Shown here in pieces: positions 10,284 to 24,000 of a stretch of DNA of 64,000 nt (position 1 is the stretch's first letter; every line of letters starts with the position of its first letter). Origin of the DNA: Davidsoniella eucalypti (taxonomy: Eukaryota; Ascomycota; Sordariomycetes; Microascales; Ceratocystidaceae); NCBI GenBank assembly GCA_004009845.1, contig RMBW01000102.1:50351-114350 (forward strand), read 5' to 3'. A model generated the notes under the pieces. It searched no databases. It saw only the letters and a list, made by a program, of their open reading frames with translations, and had not been told where the DNA came from. The translations under genes were made by a program, and so were the position numbers.

Positions 10284-12043
10284 ATGGATCTGTTCCGGCG
10301 AGTCTCGCGGATGGTACCGAAACCAGACGCCTCCGCCCTACCCACAGCCGACGAGAAGCGCCCGTCGAGATCGCGTCCCGTTGCCTCGCGCCTCAGCATC
10401 CTCAGCCGCCCCCTGCGCTTAAGAGGGAACTCCAGCATATCCGTCCCGCTCGGCGTAGTTATCGTGTTCCCGCTGATCGTGGTGATACTGTTCCTACTGC
10501 TGCTGCACAACAACAACGACAGCGGCAACATACTGCCTACCAATGGCCCGCCCTCTATCCGGTATGCTCTTCTTCCACTTTTTGCCCCCTTACCTTCCCT
10601 CCTTTCATGGCTCTGGTACACCAACTGGCTGGGTATACGTATGTTTACTAACCAATGCTTTTTTTGGTGCTGTATAGCAAGATTAGCGAAAAGTACGACA
10701 AGGTCTTTGTGACCGGCTGCGTTCAGCCCGATACCTCCCAGCCCCGAGCCAATGCCACTATCGTCGTTCTTGCCCGCAACAAGGAGCTCGACGGTGTGAT
10801 CCAGTCGATGAAGTCTTTCGAACGCCACTTCAACCGCTGGTACAACTACCCATACACTTTCCTCAACGACGGCGAGTTCAACCAAACCTTCAAGGATGTC
10901 GTTCGCCAGTACACAAATGCCAAGGTCGAGTTCGGTTCCGTTGGCTCTGACATGTGGGGTTTCCCTGATTGGATCGACCCCAAGGTTGCTAAGGAGGGCA
11001 TCGCTAAGCAGGGTGACGCTGCTGTCATGTACGGTGGCATGGAGTCTTACCACAGCATGTGCCGCTTCTACTCTGGCTTCTTCTACAAGCATGAGCTGCT
11101 GCAGAAGTACGAGTGGTACTGGCGTCTGGAGCCCGAAATCAAGTATTTCTGTGATATTACGTAGTAAGTTTTGACCAGTTCAACAAATATTTACATGTCA
11201 ACCGTTTTGTTATGAAACTAACGTATTTTCTCTTCCCTTCACAGCGATCCATTTCTAAAGATGATCGAAACCAACAAAACTTACGGCTTCACTATTGCTG
11301 TCAAGGAGCTGAAGGAGACTGTTCCCAACATTTTCCGTTATGCTTCGGCCTATATGCGCGTCAACAACATTACCTCGCGCGGTCTATGGGAGATGTTCAC
11401 CAACGCTAAGCCTGAGCCCGAAGAAGCACCCCAGACCCCCAATCTTGCCATGCCCCAGGAAATCCTCAACGGAGACGGTAACAACATGCCTAAGATTGAC
11501 CCTGACAACATGGACGGCGAGTCCTACAATATGTGCCACTTCTGGTCGAACTTTGAGATTGCTCGTCTGAGCTGGTTCCGCAGCAAGGAGTACCAGGACT
11601 TCTTCGAGATCATGGATCGCAGTGGTGGCTTCTGGATGGAACGCGTAAGTTTTCAAATTTCACATGTATGCCATGTTTCTTTACTAACTTTTCATTACTA
11701 GTGGGGTGATGCTCCTATCCATTCGCTGGCCGCTGGTGCTCTTCTTGGTGTTGAGGATATTCACTACTTCCGTGACTTTGGATACCGACACACCACTATC
11801 CAGCACTGCCCTGCCAATGCCCCGTCTCGCCAGCTTCCCCGCGAGAAGTGGCTCGAACAGACCACTAAGGACCCGAAGAAGCGTATCGAGGAGGACGACT
11901 ACTTTGAGCATTGGGATGCCGAGCAGGAGAACGGTGTTGGTTGCCGCTGCCGTTGTGACACGGATATCGTCGATGTTGAAGGCAAAGAGGGATCGTGTCT
12001 AGCTGAATGGGTGCAAGTTGCCGGTGGTTGGGCGAGTCCTTGA
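10284..12043 (+). CDS. GT15 alpha-1,2-mannosyltransferase (KRE2/MNT1/KTR family), four exons
   Basis: Golgi type II membrane enzyme that adds alpha-1,2-mannose from GDP-mannose to O- and N-linked glycans of secreted and wall proteins. Exons: 10284-10561, 10678-11163, 11245-11644, 11702-12043. The joined product is 501 residues. Introns are 116, 81 and 57 nt; the first has a TTACTAAC branch site. A cytosolic basic tail is followed by one membrane segment at about residues 54-75 (VPLGVVIVFPLIVVILFLLL), then a lumenal stem. The catalytic domain begins at NATIVVLARNKELDGV. Family motifs include YHSMCRFYSGFF, WYWRLEP with YFCDITYDPF, and CHFWSNFEIARLSWFRS, whose Glu corresponds to the catalytic Glu of yeast Kre2/Mnt1. 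An extra Pro/Glu-rich loop (AKPEPEEAPQTPN) precedes that motif, and the end is Cys-rich (GCRCRCDTD). It cannot be assigned to a single KTR paralogue. Confidence 0.93.
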
Positions 12044-12668
12044 TCCATTACAACATTTATAAAATCTTCCTTTTTTTATAATTTTTTTTTTACATACTTG
12101 ATTTTATATCATCGTATTGCTTTATAGAAAATATTTTTTGCTCTTTTTTTTCATTTCTTTCTTTCTTCTTCTTTGTTATTATTACAATTTTAACCACCTC
12201 CCCCCCAAAAAAGTATAGAGGGAGAGAAAAGAAGAGGAGAAGAAAAAGAAAGGATAGTTTTATTCTTTAGTAGTGGAAGAGAGGTTGTTGTGTATATGTG
12301 ATTTGTGGGAAAGGGTTTTTATTTCTTGAATAAAGAAACAAAAAAGAGAAATGTAGAAACATAATAATAATCATCATTTGGACATATAATAAACAGGAGG
12401 TTATAAAAATTAACACTGACCTAAGTCACTTTTACTTCACTAAGAACAAATAATTGCATATACTGTAAAGAGTATATGTTACTCAATGTATAAAACCAGT
12501 TGTTACTTGAATCTAAACACGAAATTATCACATGTGTAGCTGGTAAATTATAAAATCCACTCATGTCGTGACATTTCAAGTACATTAAAGGGCTTTCGAG
12601 AGCTTCTTCGAGATACTTCCATCATCCAAGCTCTTTTATACTATAGTTCTGTCTTTTTCTTTTGTTCC
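12044..12668. other. Convergent 3' region between the GT15 gene and ILV3
   Basis: About 625 bases with long T runs just after the GT15 stop (12060-12190), then purine-rich and AT-rich sequence. It holds the 3' ends of both converging genes. No gene is seen. Confidence 0.6.
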
Positions 12669-14869
12669 TTACCACGCCCGATCTGTCACAGCGCCATGGC
12701 TAGCATCACTTACTAGACGAGCATACTTTGCCAAAGCACCTCTAGTAATCTCCGGCTTCCACGGCTTCAAATCCTTCCGTCGACTCTCTAACTCTTCAGT
12801 AGTTAAATTGTCGATGTTGACCTGATTAGCTACTGCGTCGATAGTGATCGTATCTCCATCACGTAGTAGTGCGATGGGACCTCCGTCAGCGGCTTCGGGC
12901 ACCACATGACCGACGATGAAGCCGTGTGAAGCACCACTATACCGACCATCGGTGATGAGAGCGACGTTCGCTAATCCGGCACCCATGATGGCTGCGCTAG
13001 CAGTGAGTTGTTCTGGCATGCCAGGGCCGCCACGGGGTCCTTCATAACGGACAACGAGAACGAGGTTTCCCGCATCACGATAGATCTCACCACGGCGGAG
13101 AGCTTCGTTGAGGCCCTTTTCTTTATCGAATACACGGACTTTGCCAGTGAATGAAAGGCCTTCCTTGCCGGTGATCTTGGCGACAGCGCCTCCGGGTGCT
13201 AGAGAGCCGCGGAGGATACGAATGTGGCCGTTGGGCTTGATTGGGTTGCTAAGTGGCCGGATTATATCTTGGCCTGGATCTAGACTAGGCCAGTCCTTGA
13301 CATTCTCGGCGAGAGTATTTCCTGTGACTGTCATAATACTGCCGTCAATGTACCCTGCATGGATCAGCAGTTTCAAGACTGATGGCGTTCCACCAACATT
13401 ACATAGATCTTCCATATAATATCGGCCGCTAGGAGCCAAATTAGCTAGGAAAGGGGTACGCGCTGATGTCCGGTTGATATCATCGATAGTGAGAGGGACA
13501 TCAGCGCTGTTTGCCATGGCCAAAAAATGTAGCACGGCATTCGTAGAACCGCCGAGAATCATTGTAAGAACCAGTGCATTCTCAAATGAAGCGCGGGTCA
13601 TGATATCACGCGGCCGAATATCTTTCTCCATGAGCGTTTTGATTGCTGATGCTGCACGCTCACATTCTCGTGCCTTTTCGGGGCCTACAGCAACAAAACT
13701 GGAACTTCCGGGAAGCGTTAGGCCCATGGCTTCGATAGCAGTAGCCATCGTATTTGCAGTATACATTCCACCACAGGCTCCAGGACCTGGACATGAGTTC
13801 TGCTCAATATCTTCTAGGACGTCTTCTGGCATACGACCCGGAATTCCTGGATTGCATTTGGCGTGCAACCGGCCATACGACAAAGCACCAGCTGCTTCAT
13901 AGTTTGTAGAGATATTGACAGGTTTTTCCATCAACTTCGAATATCCTTTCTTGATAGTACCGCCGTATATCATAAGGAAAGGCCTATTATGGCGGGCGGC
14001 AGCTATTACTACGCCAGGCATGTTCTTGTCACAGCCAGGTATGGAAATGTTTGCATCATGGTGCTGTGCCATGGTTACAGTCTCGATACTGTCTGCGATG
14101 ATTTCGCGGCTCTGAAGCGAGAAACGCATGCCTATATCACATCACCAGTCATTATGACTTGTCAGTTTCTGTTGTACTGCGGTAGAGATGGGGTTCTGCG
14201 AGTGATTCCAAACATAGTGCTGTCACACATTTCACACATTTCTGCTTAGTGGCTGAATGGAGCTGTACGTAATGGTGGTGTGGCAGTTATGTGACTCTCT
14301 GAGCCAATCAGGGGAAAGAGATGTCACTCACCCTCACCGCCCATGGTGATTCCGTCCGACACGCCGATAGTGTTAAACTGCCAACCGATCATGGATTGCT
14401 TCTCAACAGCCTTCTTGACAATGTTGCCCAGGCCTAACAGATGAGTATTGCACGGATTTCCCTCCCACCAGACCGAAGAAATGCCGACCTGTGGTGAATT
14501 CTTCATAGCGTCTCTATTCGGTACGCCGGCAGCGTACAGCATCGCCTGCGCTCCAGGCATGTCGTGGCCACGTGTGAGAAAATGAGACCAGCGATTAAGC
14601 GCGCCTCCTGGTGGTAAGCAGCGGAACTGTGCGTATTCCGGTGATTCTCGGGTGGTTCCGCCAGCGGTCGGTAGCCGGGAGTCGGCTACTCCATTGCCGG
14701 TACCACCCCCGGCTTCCACATTGGCGCTAATAAGTACACCGTTATTTCCATTAGTAGAGCCCGGTATAAATTCGACCGAAGAAATAGCTTCCGGTGCCAT
14801 CTTCTTTTCTCCGATGAAAAGGTAATAAAGAGGTTTCAAGGTTGCTGCAGATGAAAGACTTAATGCCAA
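12669..14869 (-). CDS. Dihydroxy-acid dehydratase (ILV3), two exons
   Basis: Catalyses dehydration of 2,3-dihydroxy-isovalerate and -methylvalerate, the third common step of valine, leucine and isoleucine synthesis, using an iron-sulphur cluster. Exon 1 is 14869-14332 and exon 2 is 14131-12669. The 200-nt intron (GTGAGT donor, ATAG acceptor) restores GGEG-MRFSLQSREI. The product is 666 residues. Candidate cluster cysteines are Cys140 (GNPCNTH), Cys213 (IPGCDKNMPG) and Cys299 (GACGGMYTANTM). The C-terminal active-site loop TDGRYSGASHGFIVGH is present. The region before the conserved core (about residues 1-75) is long and Gly/Asn-rich, and the first 24 residues have no Arg, so a mitochondrial presequence is not obvious. 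A start at Met24 is possible. It could be the main enzyme or a cytosolic paralogue. Confidence 0.92.
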
Positions 14870-17800
14870 GACCTCGATTGTTTAGAGTAGGTGAGTGGTT
14901 GGTTGGCTTTAAAGTGATGTTAGTCAATATACTACGAAAAAGGGCGTGCAATAATAGTGCATATAAGTATGATGGTGTAGTAAGAGTGCTTAATGGACAG
15001 GTAAGTTTAAAATATGAGGGTGTGAAGGGCTAAAGAGCGAAATAGGACAGGAAATGATACCAAAGATGACAGACAGACGGGATTCAGGGTGGGCAGCGGC
15101 GTCGGAGACCTTATCTGTTCTTGAGGCGGGCTTGACAAGTTGGTAGTAGCAGAGGAGTATCGCCGTGGAACCGATAGTAGTAGTAGTAGTAGTAGTTGGC
15201 CGGTTCCGTGCGTATTTTCAGTACAGCGAAAACCATATACATATATACAACAGCAACACACATGACGAGCCAACTTGCTCGGCAACAGGCACTGGCCTGC
15301 ATGTTTATGGATTTGGATGGCTAGCTGGCCAGCTAGGAGTCTTGTATGTTACAGCCAACGGTAGCCGCAATACTAGCAAACCCAGCAGTAATAGTAGCAT
15401 AGCCATCTGAGTTCTGGCCAAAGTGGATTATGCAGGGCGATTTTCCTATTTTGCATTCTGCTTCTGTGTGCAAGGAAGTCCAGGAAAGCTTGGCCAGTTC
15501 AAATAAAACGGCACAAGCTTCAGGTGCAGGGTTCTGAGCCCAGGCTTGGTTCTGCTTGAAAGACTATTGGATATTATAGCTTCGACTCGGAACGAATTGT
15601 TTGGATGGATTGATTCCCCTGTTGGCCGGCTGACAAAATATAAGCTAGGCAAAAAGAAAAGAACAAGGCAAAAAGTAGGATGAAGATGATTAGTTCTGAG
15701 ATTTGCAAGGCCGTTCGTTGGCGCAGCACCGCGACAATGTAGTTTATCAGACATATACATCACAAGTAGCCGGACATAGCGTCTTGAAATGAACAAAAAA
15801 GAAGCGAGCCAAGTCCAACTCCCCCGCCAACTGAGATAGACTACCGAGCAGAGCCTCTGGCCTAGAATGTGCAGAAGAAACAATTTAGCTCACGCCTTAT
15901 CCGGTTCGCATCATGCCACAGTAGTAATCAATGCACTTGGGCCGGATCTGACTGGCTGAATGGACGGACGGAGGAAAGACCTGGGAAGAGACTATATTGG
16001 CCATACTGAAGCAAAAAAAAAAAGAAGGGTGGAAAGTTGTTGCATTGGATGGTGGATACTTACAAGAGATGGATCAAGCAGAAGGAGTCAGTCCAACGGC
16101 GAAAAAGAAAAAAAAAGCGGCCGAGGGGGGTTTTAAGGATAAAAAAACGACGGTTTGTGAACAGTTTATGACGAGTAGAGGCAGAGAGGAGGAGAGAATG
16201 AAGCCTGGAATTTTGGAGATATATCACGAGTTATTTACTAGGCTAAAGAAGAAGTTTCGATTTGGGTAAAGTCCGGAGACCAAGATTTGCTGTTCCTGCC
16301 TTTTATATGTCGGAGTCTATTGAGGCAGGCAATTGCTTCGACGTTACGTCCAACCTTGAGAAACGACTAATCTGGAAGGAACGTCGAACAGCATATTTAG
16401 ACGTAGATATATGTATATATAGAGGTATATATGAAGAGGTATATATGCAAGACCACATAGGCCAGTCCCGATAAGCGTAGGGCAATAGACTGGGCCACGT
16501 GAAGCCAGTCATAGTAGGATGAACGGGAAAGGCCGTGGGAGTTTCTGTGTTTGGCCAACGAGATATCTCAAGGGAGAAGGTAGGACGGCGTTAAAATGAA
16601 GGACGCACAGACAGTTCTCGGTGGCAACAGCAAAGAAGGAAGAAGGACTTGGCTACGTACTCGAGTGTAGGTAGAAATTGACACTTGTCTACGGTCCTCC
16701 TCCTCCTAGAGTCTGACAGTATGGCCCATGCACATGCATTCTTATACTTGCGGCAGGCTGAACTATAGATGTCTTCGGGTTCTTCCATACCGTGGTTATA
16801 TCTGCGGCAAGAGCGGGTCAAGCTATAAATCGCCCTGGTCCTTTATTTGCTGTATCGATAGCGGCTTGTAAGTCATGCCTTGAATTTTTTACCGCGGATA
16901 GACAAAGTTTGGGTCTTTAACCGGAGCCAAGAGATTCTGGATATGTCAATGACGATGTATGCGGCAATGCTACGGCCGCCACTTGGCTGTACGATCATCA
17001 ATGTAGGAGGTAATATGTCCATACACATATCTATCCATAATTCGTACACCGGTGACCCATTTGTCCATAATCCATACATTCCTCTCGGATCTAGATCCAA
17101 ACCATCAGCCCCGGAAAGCCCCAACTGCAGGTCGGCGTCGTATCAGGCAATGCCAGCCCGCGAACTACATTTCACTTTGTAATAGAATCCAGCACTATAT
17201 ACTGCTAGATTGCCCAAAGGCCTTGGCATGCTCGGTCTAGGATAGAATACTCGAAGAATGTGAGGCTATCACTGTAGGTGAGCTTACCTTGTTACGGCAG
17301 ACAAGGGTATTTATTGTATATCAAATATCGTCCTTGCAGCTTTTATGAGTCTCTGGAACATTTTTTTCCTGATTCTTTATCTTCTTCTCCAACCAAAGGA
17401 ATAGTCAATTTTTGATAGGAAAAGGAACAGTAAATTCAGACAAAACAACGCTGTGACACGTACAATATGAGTTTGGTTCGAGGCTTTGCACTAGGTATCT
17501 GTAAGATATTAGCTCGGGAGTACTTGCATCTTTGTTTGAGCTGCAGTAGCATCGATGATTTGTCCTCTATTCGTCTAGTAGGCCTCGATAAAGCAATATA
17601 GGAAGTGCCTGTTTCTTTGACAAACAAAAAAACGACAAGTTGAATACCAAAAACGCAAGCTTGCCAACAGTTCATGAATGAGCTGGCAGTTGATGTTTTC
17701 CTTTTTTTCTTCTTTTCCTTTCCTCATCCCGATAGGCGGTTGGCACTGCTTTTTAGGAGTGCACAAGATGATTCGCTGGCGGTGCCTTGGCTGTTTGTTA

Positions 17801-19833
17801 GCCTGCCGTCTTACTCTTGCTGCATCTGCATCACTAGTCTGTACTGACGTATTAAATCAAGGTTCCGCATGTCTACCCGAGAAGGTTCGATATCAAAAGC
17901 TCCTATATAGTGAAAGCGCATACAATGCTATATCTGCACTGCATATTATTCGTACATGAATGGCTTGGGCTACAACATGCAGTGTCTCAATTTCTATTAG
18001 GCATCATTTTGTTATGCAACCTACAGATCCCTTCTGCAGAAGCTATAATATCTGGCAGTATGGACAGCCACTGCTGCTTTCTCTTCTTTTTGTTTCGGGT
18101 GCGAAGAACAAGATACGGTGAGACCTGTCTTTGTTTTCGTTTCTTCCTGTTCCGCATATTGAACTGTGTATCGTTGGACTGGAATCATCAAGCCCGTTGA
18201 TCACTTACATGGCGGCAAAATCCAATGATGATGGGCCAGACAGGTTTATACGAGATCTTTTGCCACTTATGGCGCACGACGGCGTTCTCCAAAACGACAC
18301 AGTCCAGGCGGGCATTCATGTTCATATATATGGAGTTACACATAGCCTATGAAGCGAGACAACAGCCATGCATGTGTCTAGAAGCTGTGCCCAACTTTGG
18401 TCACCTTTACCAAGACAGCCACTATATAGTTATGCTTTTTTCTTCCTCGTAATGTACTATCTATCTCAGGCCTGTGATATATGTCCTGCGTGATTATAGC
18501 CATATCACGCCACTGTAACGCCAGGTGACCTGGTGCATATTTTTCCAGTGAAGTTTCCTTTTTTTTTTTTTCCGCTCACAAGTATCTACCCAACAAGATA
18601 TCCTGTTTTTCTTTTTCGTAGTTGTGTATTTTGCTTTATGCAGGCTACGGGAAGATAAACGATCAAATAGGCAAGTCTAGATGTCCTTATTCCCTGGGAA
18701 ATTGCAACCCTCTTTGCTGCAGCTTAGTAGCGTTATAGCTTCTAGATCTGGCTTATGCTCTCCTACTCTTGTGCTGTCTAAGTAATGACTGTGAGATTGA
18801 AAGTCGTAGTCGCTAGTTCTTCAACGGTTCTAGCGACTCATATCGCAGCGAAGAAGTGGGCGAGTGTTACCTCAGTAATCGAAGAATGAAACCCAGCGCA
18901 ACGTAGGTAGATTCCGGCCGTGGGATAATCCGCCGAAACATCTGTGTAGAATTGTTGGAGAGAAGTACATCGCTGCCTTTGGAGCCAGGTATTTGTAACA
19001 GCCTATATATTGTATGACGGGGTCTGATCACGAGCTATGTTCCGAGGATCTCATGGATTCCAGCAGACGATACGGTGATAGTGCATAGTTGGGGACTTGG
19101 GGTATAAGCCGGGTCGGCAGCAGCACGGAGAGCGACGTCCGGCGACGGCAAGTACAGCAGGCATGTATTATGAAGACGGAGTCGGACCGAGCGTACAGCC
19201 TAGGAATGAAGCGTAACGAATGGCATGCCTCTCTAATCACATGATAGCTGTTGGCATGGTACATATATCACGACAAAGAACGGAACGATGGACATTAGTG
19301 GTAAAAAGGGGGAAATGTGTGATTGGCAAAGTACAAAGAAAAGATATATAGTGCACAAACAAGAAAAAAGAGTAGTAAAACATCAAACACATCATCGCCA
19401 TCGCACGCACAAAAGAGACCCTAACCCTTGATATAACTCACGTCATGTGATATCCGCACTCAAGGACAGAAGTAGAAAGAAAAAAAAGAGAAGTGAACAA
19501 GAAAAGAAAACATATGCTGATAAATAAGTAAAAATTGCTAGAGAAAAAGAAGACACAGAAGAAGTAAGACAAATGGAAGTAGAAGAGAAAAGAAAAGAAA
19601 AGAAAACAGTGCAGACAACACAGATAACCTCCCCCGGCCACAAGATGGCAGCCAGTCTGCCCGGCCCAGAGTCAAGCTGCCGGCCATTTCTTCGTATATG
19701 AAGACGGGGAGCTGCTTACAGAGATATTTTAAGACAAATATAAAGGTATAAAAAAAGACAAAATGGGTATTTTACGTAGTTGATGCTTTGGATCTGGGTA
19801 CAGAGACCACAGGCCGACATGATAGTCTCTTTT
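14870..19833. other. Gene-poor stretch between ILV3 and the SANT regulator gene
   Basis: About 5 kb with no supported gene. The left end is the ILV3 upstream region and includes a (TAG)n repeat at about 15175-15196. The right end is the 3' flank of the SANT gene, strongly purine-rich on the plus strand from about 19450 to 19610. ORFs inside (such as 15446-15883 minus and 15997-16269 plus) are low-complexity or motif-free and are not called. An untranslated RNA cannot be excluded. Confidence 0.45.
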
Positions 19834-21046
19834 CTACGCAGACGTCTCCGGGCCGAGGATAGCCGAGATGCGCGTCTTGTGATGCGGCACAATGTGCTCT
19901 GGGGAGGCCGCCGGCGACAGAGGAGCCTGCAGCATGAAGCGAGGCGGCGGCACCGAGTGCTGCGAGGGAGTGGCGTAGGCCGAGTGGGCAGGCGCAGCAG
20001 CCGACGAGGAAAAGGACGACGAGCCGTGGCCGTGGCCGTCGCAGCAAGCAGTCTGGCGCTCCCAGGCGTCCTCGAGAGCAGCAGGCGAGGCGCCGCCGCC
20101 GTACTCGGACGAAACGGCATTCCAGAACTGGGTCTTGTGGGCGTGGTAGGCCGCCGTCAACCGACGCATGTCCACGTGGGGAGCGGCGTGGTGGGGGGCC
20201 AGCGGCGAAGGGACGGGCGGGGGCACGCCAGGAGTGGTCGAGCGCATCATCATGGGGTTCGGCGATGGGATGCGCGGGAACGAAGAGCCGATGGGCGCAG
20301 ACAACGGCTCCGGCAGCGGAAGAGTCATGCCCAGCGGCTTGGGCAGGATAGACGGCAGGCGCGGGCTGTTCATGGGCGCGGTGGACGGAGGGGCAGCGCT
20401 GGCCGGGCGCACAAAGGGGGGGGGAGTGGCCGTGTGTAGCGCAGGCAGGTGGAGCGAGTGGGCCGGAGAGGCAGGGCCGCCGTACGGGTACCCGTGGCCA
20501 GACGAGCTACCAGGCGGCGTGATGCTGCGCGGCAGGTGGTGGTGGGGGATGCTGTGCTGCTGGTGCTGGTGGTGGTGCTGCTGCTGCTGAGGGTGGGGGT
20601 GGTGCCCGTGGTGCATGTGGTGGTGGGGATCGTACGACGGCGTGCTCGCCGCAGGGAGCTCGGGCGAGTGTGACGACGAGCTACCGGACGAGACGGAGGC
20701 AGTGCGCTTGCGGCGGTTGGAGCCGTGCGATAGCTGGTGGTAGTGCAGACGGCAAGCCAGCTCGGTCTTCTTCAGGTGGGCGGCAATGTGCTTGTAGGGC
20801 ATCTTCTGCAGACGGGTCTGTAGCAGGTAGACTTCCTAGAGAGTGTGTTAGTCGGCTGTATATCGGAGACTGCCCATCGGGTGTCTTGTCGAGTGTCTTG
20901 TCTGCTCTTACCTCCTCTTCGCTCCAGGCACGGCCACCGCCGGTCGAAGCGATCTTGCGGCTCTTGGAAACGCCGTAGTCGTGGTGGTCCATGGTGTCGC
21001 CGGCCGGGCCGTAGGCCGAGTGTGACATGGCGATAGTGGGAGCCAT
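19834..21046 (-). CDS. SANT/Myb-like DNA-binding regulator, His/Gln/Pro-rich (two exons)
   Basis: Predicted nuclear DNA-binding protein of 378 residues. Exon 1 is 21046-20912 and exon 2 is 20835-19834. The 76-nt intron has a GTAAGA donor, a CTAAC branch site and a CTAG acceptor, and removing it joins GGGRAWSEEE to EVYLLQTRLQK. The only folded part is the SANT/Myb-like helix-turn-helix at residues about 38-75 (RAWSEEEEVYLL, KMPYKHIAAHLKKTELACRLHYHQL) followed by a basic patch SNRRKR. The remainder is low-complexity: Ser-rich, a His/Gln block at about residues 100-130 (HHHMHHGHHPHPQQQQ), then Pro/Ser-rich to the end at RISAILGPETSA. A similar conserved N-terminus is known to me from uncharacterised Eurotiomycete proteins. 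Targets are unknown. A 17.7 kb stretch without genes lies upstream. Confidence 0.8.
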
Positions 21047-24000
21047 TGTGGGATGTCAAAGAAAGAAAGAAAAGTAAGAAATAACAGTCGTGTCTTGGTC
21101 GTGGGTCGTTACAGTGAGCGTTGGCAGGATACAGTCAAGCACAGCTTTACAGTCCAGATGGAGGAGTGATGCTTTGCAGTAGAGATATGGAGAGAGAGAA
21201 ACAAAGGGCACGAGATAAAGATCCAGTCGATATATCCGAGCCTTTAGAGCTGATGGAGCAGTGGGAGCGTCCGGTTGGTGATCGTCAAGGAAAGTAAGAA
21301 AAGAAGATGCCTGTAAAGAGAGTGTTTCTTGAGGCTAGAGAAACAGCAGTGATGAAAAATAAAATAATAAAAATGGGAAAAAAGAGCCCGAGATGCTTCA
21401 GAAGGGAGGGAATGTAAGCAGCCAAGCCAGTTGGACTGATGTAATTGCGTGATGATGAGAGCAGCGGCAGTAGATGTAGAAGTCGAGCGACTCTATATGC
21501 CAAACAGAACGAGAGACGGGCGTCAAGTGAGCAACGAAAAGAAAATGAATGAAGCAGAAGCAAACGAGATGGGCGTTCGTAGAACACCAAGAAGAGAAGA
21601 TGATGAAGAAGAGAAGAAGAAAAGAAACGGCAATGGGATATCGTGAATAGATCAGGCCCGGGATGAAGAGTAAAAGACAAACCAAGAGGAAAACACAGTC
21701 GAGCAAGAACAGGGAAACACTTGTTCATATAAACCAGTTTCTTGAAGAACCTGAGCGGACGAGAGACATCCCCACCTAGCAGGAAATAAAACATAATAAA
21801 ATGCCGCTATTTTAACGGCTGCCCACAAGCCTTTTTTTTTTCTTTTTTTTTTCTTTGCTTTTACTACTGCAGGGATACTAAGGGCTGGGGGGTGTGAGCA
21901 TAATAAATAAATATAAAAAAAGCAATAAAAGCACAAAAAGAAAAAAAAGGCACAGCTCCTCTGCGCTATGCTATTTCTGACCTCTGACAGCTTCTTGTTC
22001 TGAACTTGGCACAGCTTGCTACGAAGGGCCTATGACGAGAGTCTGTTTAGGACTGTAGACTCCAGTAGGACTGTAGACTCCAGTTGTTCGGCCAACTCGC
22101 TGACTTCCAAGTACATGGTACACTTTTTGGTGCTCGTCCGCAGACTCCCCTCCCCCCCCCCCTCCTCTGGTCTCTTTTGCCAACTTCTCTGGAATCTACC
22201 CTTGCCCCTTCGTCTCCTTCCCTCCTCTCTGCTAGAGCCCGGTCCCTCGCCGTCTCAGCTCGTCTGAGCCTACCCGACAGCAGCATCCCGCTTTTAGAGA
22301 TTCCTTGGAGGGGACAGCAGACGTTGGGCGCCGCCGGCTTACGGTGCTCGAGACCGAGAAGAGCCCAGAGGACCCTAATATATGAGCTTATTTCGTACGC
22401 ACTTGCACAGTAAGAGGTACACGTACTCGCATTGTGCCATAGCTTCCCGCAGCTTTATGCTAGAGGGCTTCACTGCCACTGCATAGGAATTTCCACCAGT
22501 GTTTTATTTGATCTCTCCATCAAGGCCAAGAAGTGCATGTGTAGCTATCTCCGAGCTGGGCCGTCACATCAAGAGAGACGGTAATCTGAGTGAAAACATA
22601 TCTTGTTCCGAGATCTGGTTTAGCATTGTTTTCGGTATGCTTCATCGGATATCGTCGCCATCTCCGCCTCAGAAGAAAAAAAAGAAAAGAAAAAGAAGAA
22701 AAAAAAAGGGCAGAGAAATCAAGAGCCAGACCTCAAACAGAAACACGGAACAGAACAGAACAAGATCGTCACTGTCTGACACCGTCTGGCCTCTTCTTTC
22801 TGTCCTTCGCCCATAGGCAGAGTGCCGTGCTAGCCAAAGTAGCACTATCTTCTCATCCTCTCCCATGTCTTTTTTTTTGGTCTTTTTTTCTGTATACTTT
22901 GACTCGGCAGGAAAAGCAAAGACGTTTTGCGGTGCTGATCGTGCATCGACGGCCTGGCTATCTGGTGTCTTACAACTCGACTGTAGTTACAGCCGAAGAA
23001 GCAAGTTTGATAGAGGCCTGGCGGCGACGAAGCACCTCCTGATCTGATCTGTGTATGTCTCGTTTTCAGTCATCTCATTGTCGTTTTGTGCATCGACGAG
23101 TAGCTGTGACGGAAACATGCAGCATCTCGTCATGTTCCCAAAATGAAAAGAATCGAGTTCGTCAAGCATCTTCGTTGTCTGACTTACACGATGACTAACC
23201 CTTAATGTGTGTTAACCCTACCACGGCCCAGTGTTCTTTTTACTTACACACCCATAAGCAGACGGCAAATCTCCCCTGATACTGATAGTTCGTAGCAAAG
23301 CGGTAATTAACGAATAAGATAGGTTTAGTTTACATGTTGAACGTATTCCTGGTCCAATTCAAATCCCAGCAAAATAGCTCTAGGCCGTTAAGCGATCAAC
23401 AATCAAAGGACGAGGGAAAAAGCCTGGTTGCTGTGATTTAGCTAAACTTGTGATGTGCACACAGGAAGCTAGCTAGCTGTCCATTTTAGCCAGGCTCTCT
23501 ACTGGTTTTAGTGTCTGGGTTATCCTGCTGGGCTGTCTCTCATTTCTGATTACAAGGTCTTCCCGTTTTCTACAGAGATGTGTGAGATGAAGAACACGAG
23601 ACCAGGCCGGCGTCGATCGCTTCTAGAAGGCCCTTTCGCTGTCTTTCTGCTGTGTGTCCGGCTTCTTGGTTGAGCATTTCGAGTACCAGAAAAACAGCGA
23701 GATCTAATGGGCGTTGATTCGGTTCGGTGAAATCAATCTCAGCATCAAAATCGGGAAACAAGAAAATTCGTGACGATCCCCTTTATCACACTTTGACGTT
23801 TTTCTTGCTGCAAATAGCCCGATTTAAAATCGCCTAAAAAGAAAACATTCTTGACTCGATATTGGTCGGGGTTGCCCCTTTGTATTCCGGACAAAATACA
23901 GTACATTCAGGAAAGAAAGAACACGTTTAATTACAGAGCTTTCCCTTGTGTAGAAACAGAAAACACCCAGTGCTTGATCGCCAGAACAAGAAACATGAGG

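Noticed and set aside
15446..15883. 145-codon minus ORF in the 15-19.8 kb gap
   Set aside because: No recognisable family, hydrophobic composition explained by local base bias, no splice or leader context.
19420..19432. CCCTAACCC-like telomere motif
   Set aside because: Only about one and a half units, with no tandem array; not telomeric sequence.
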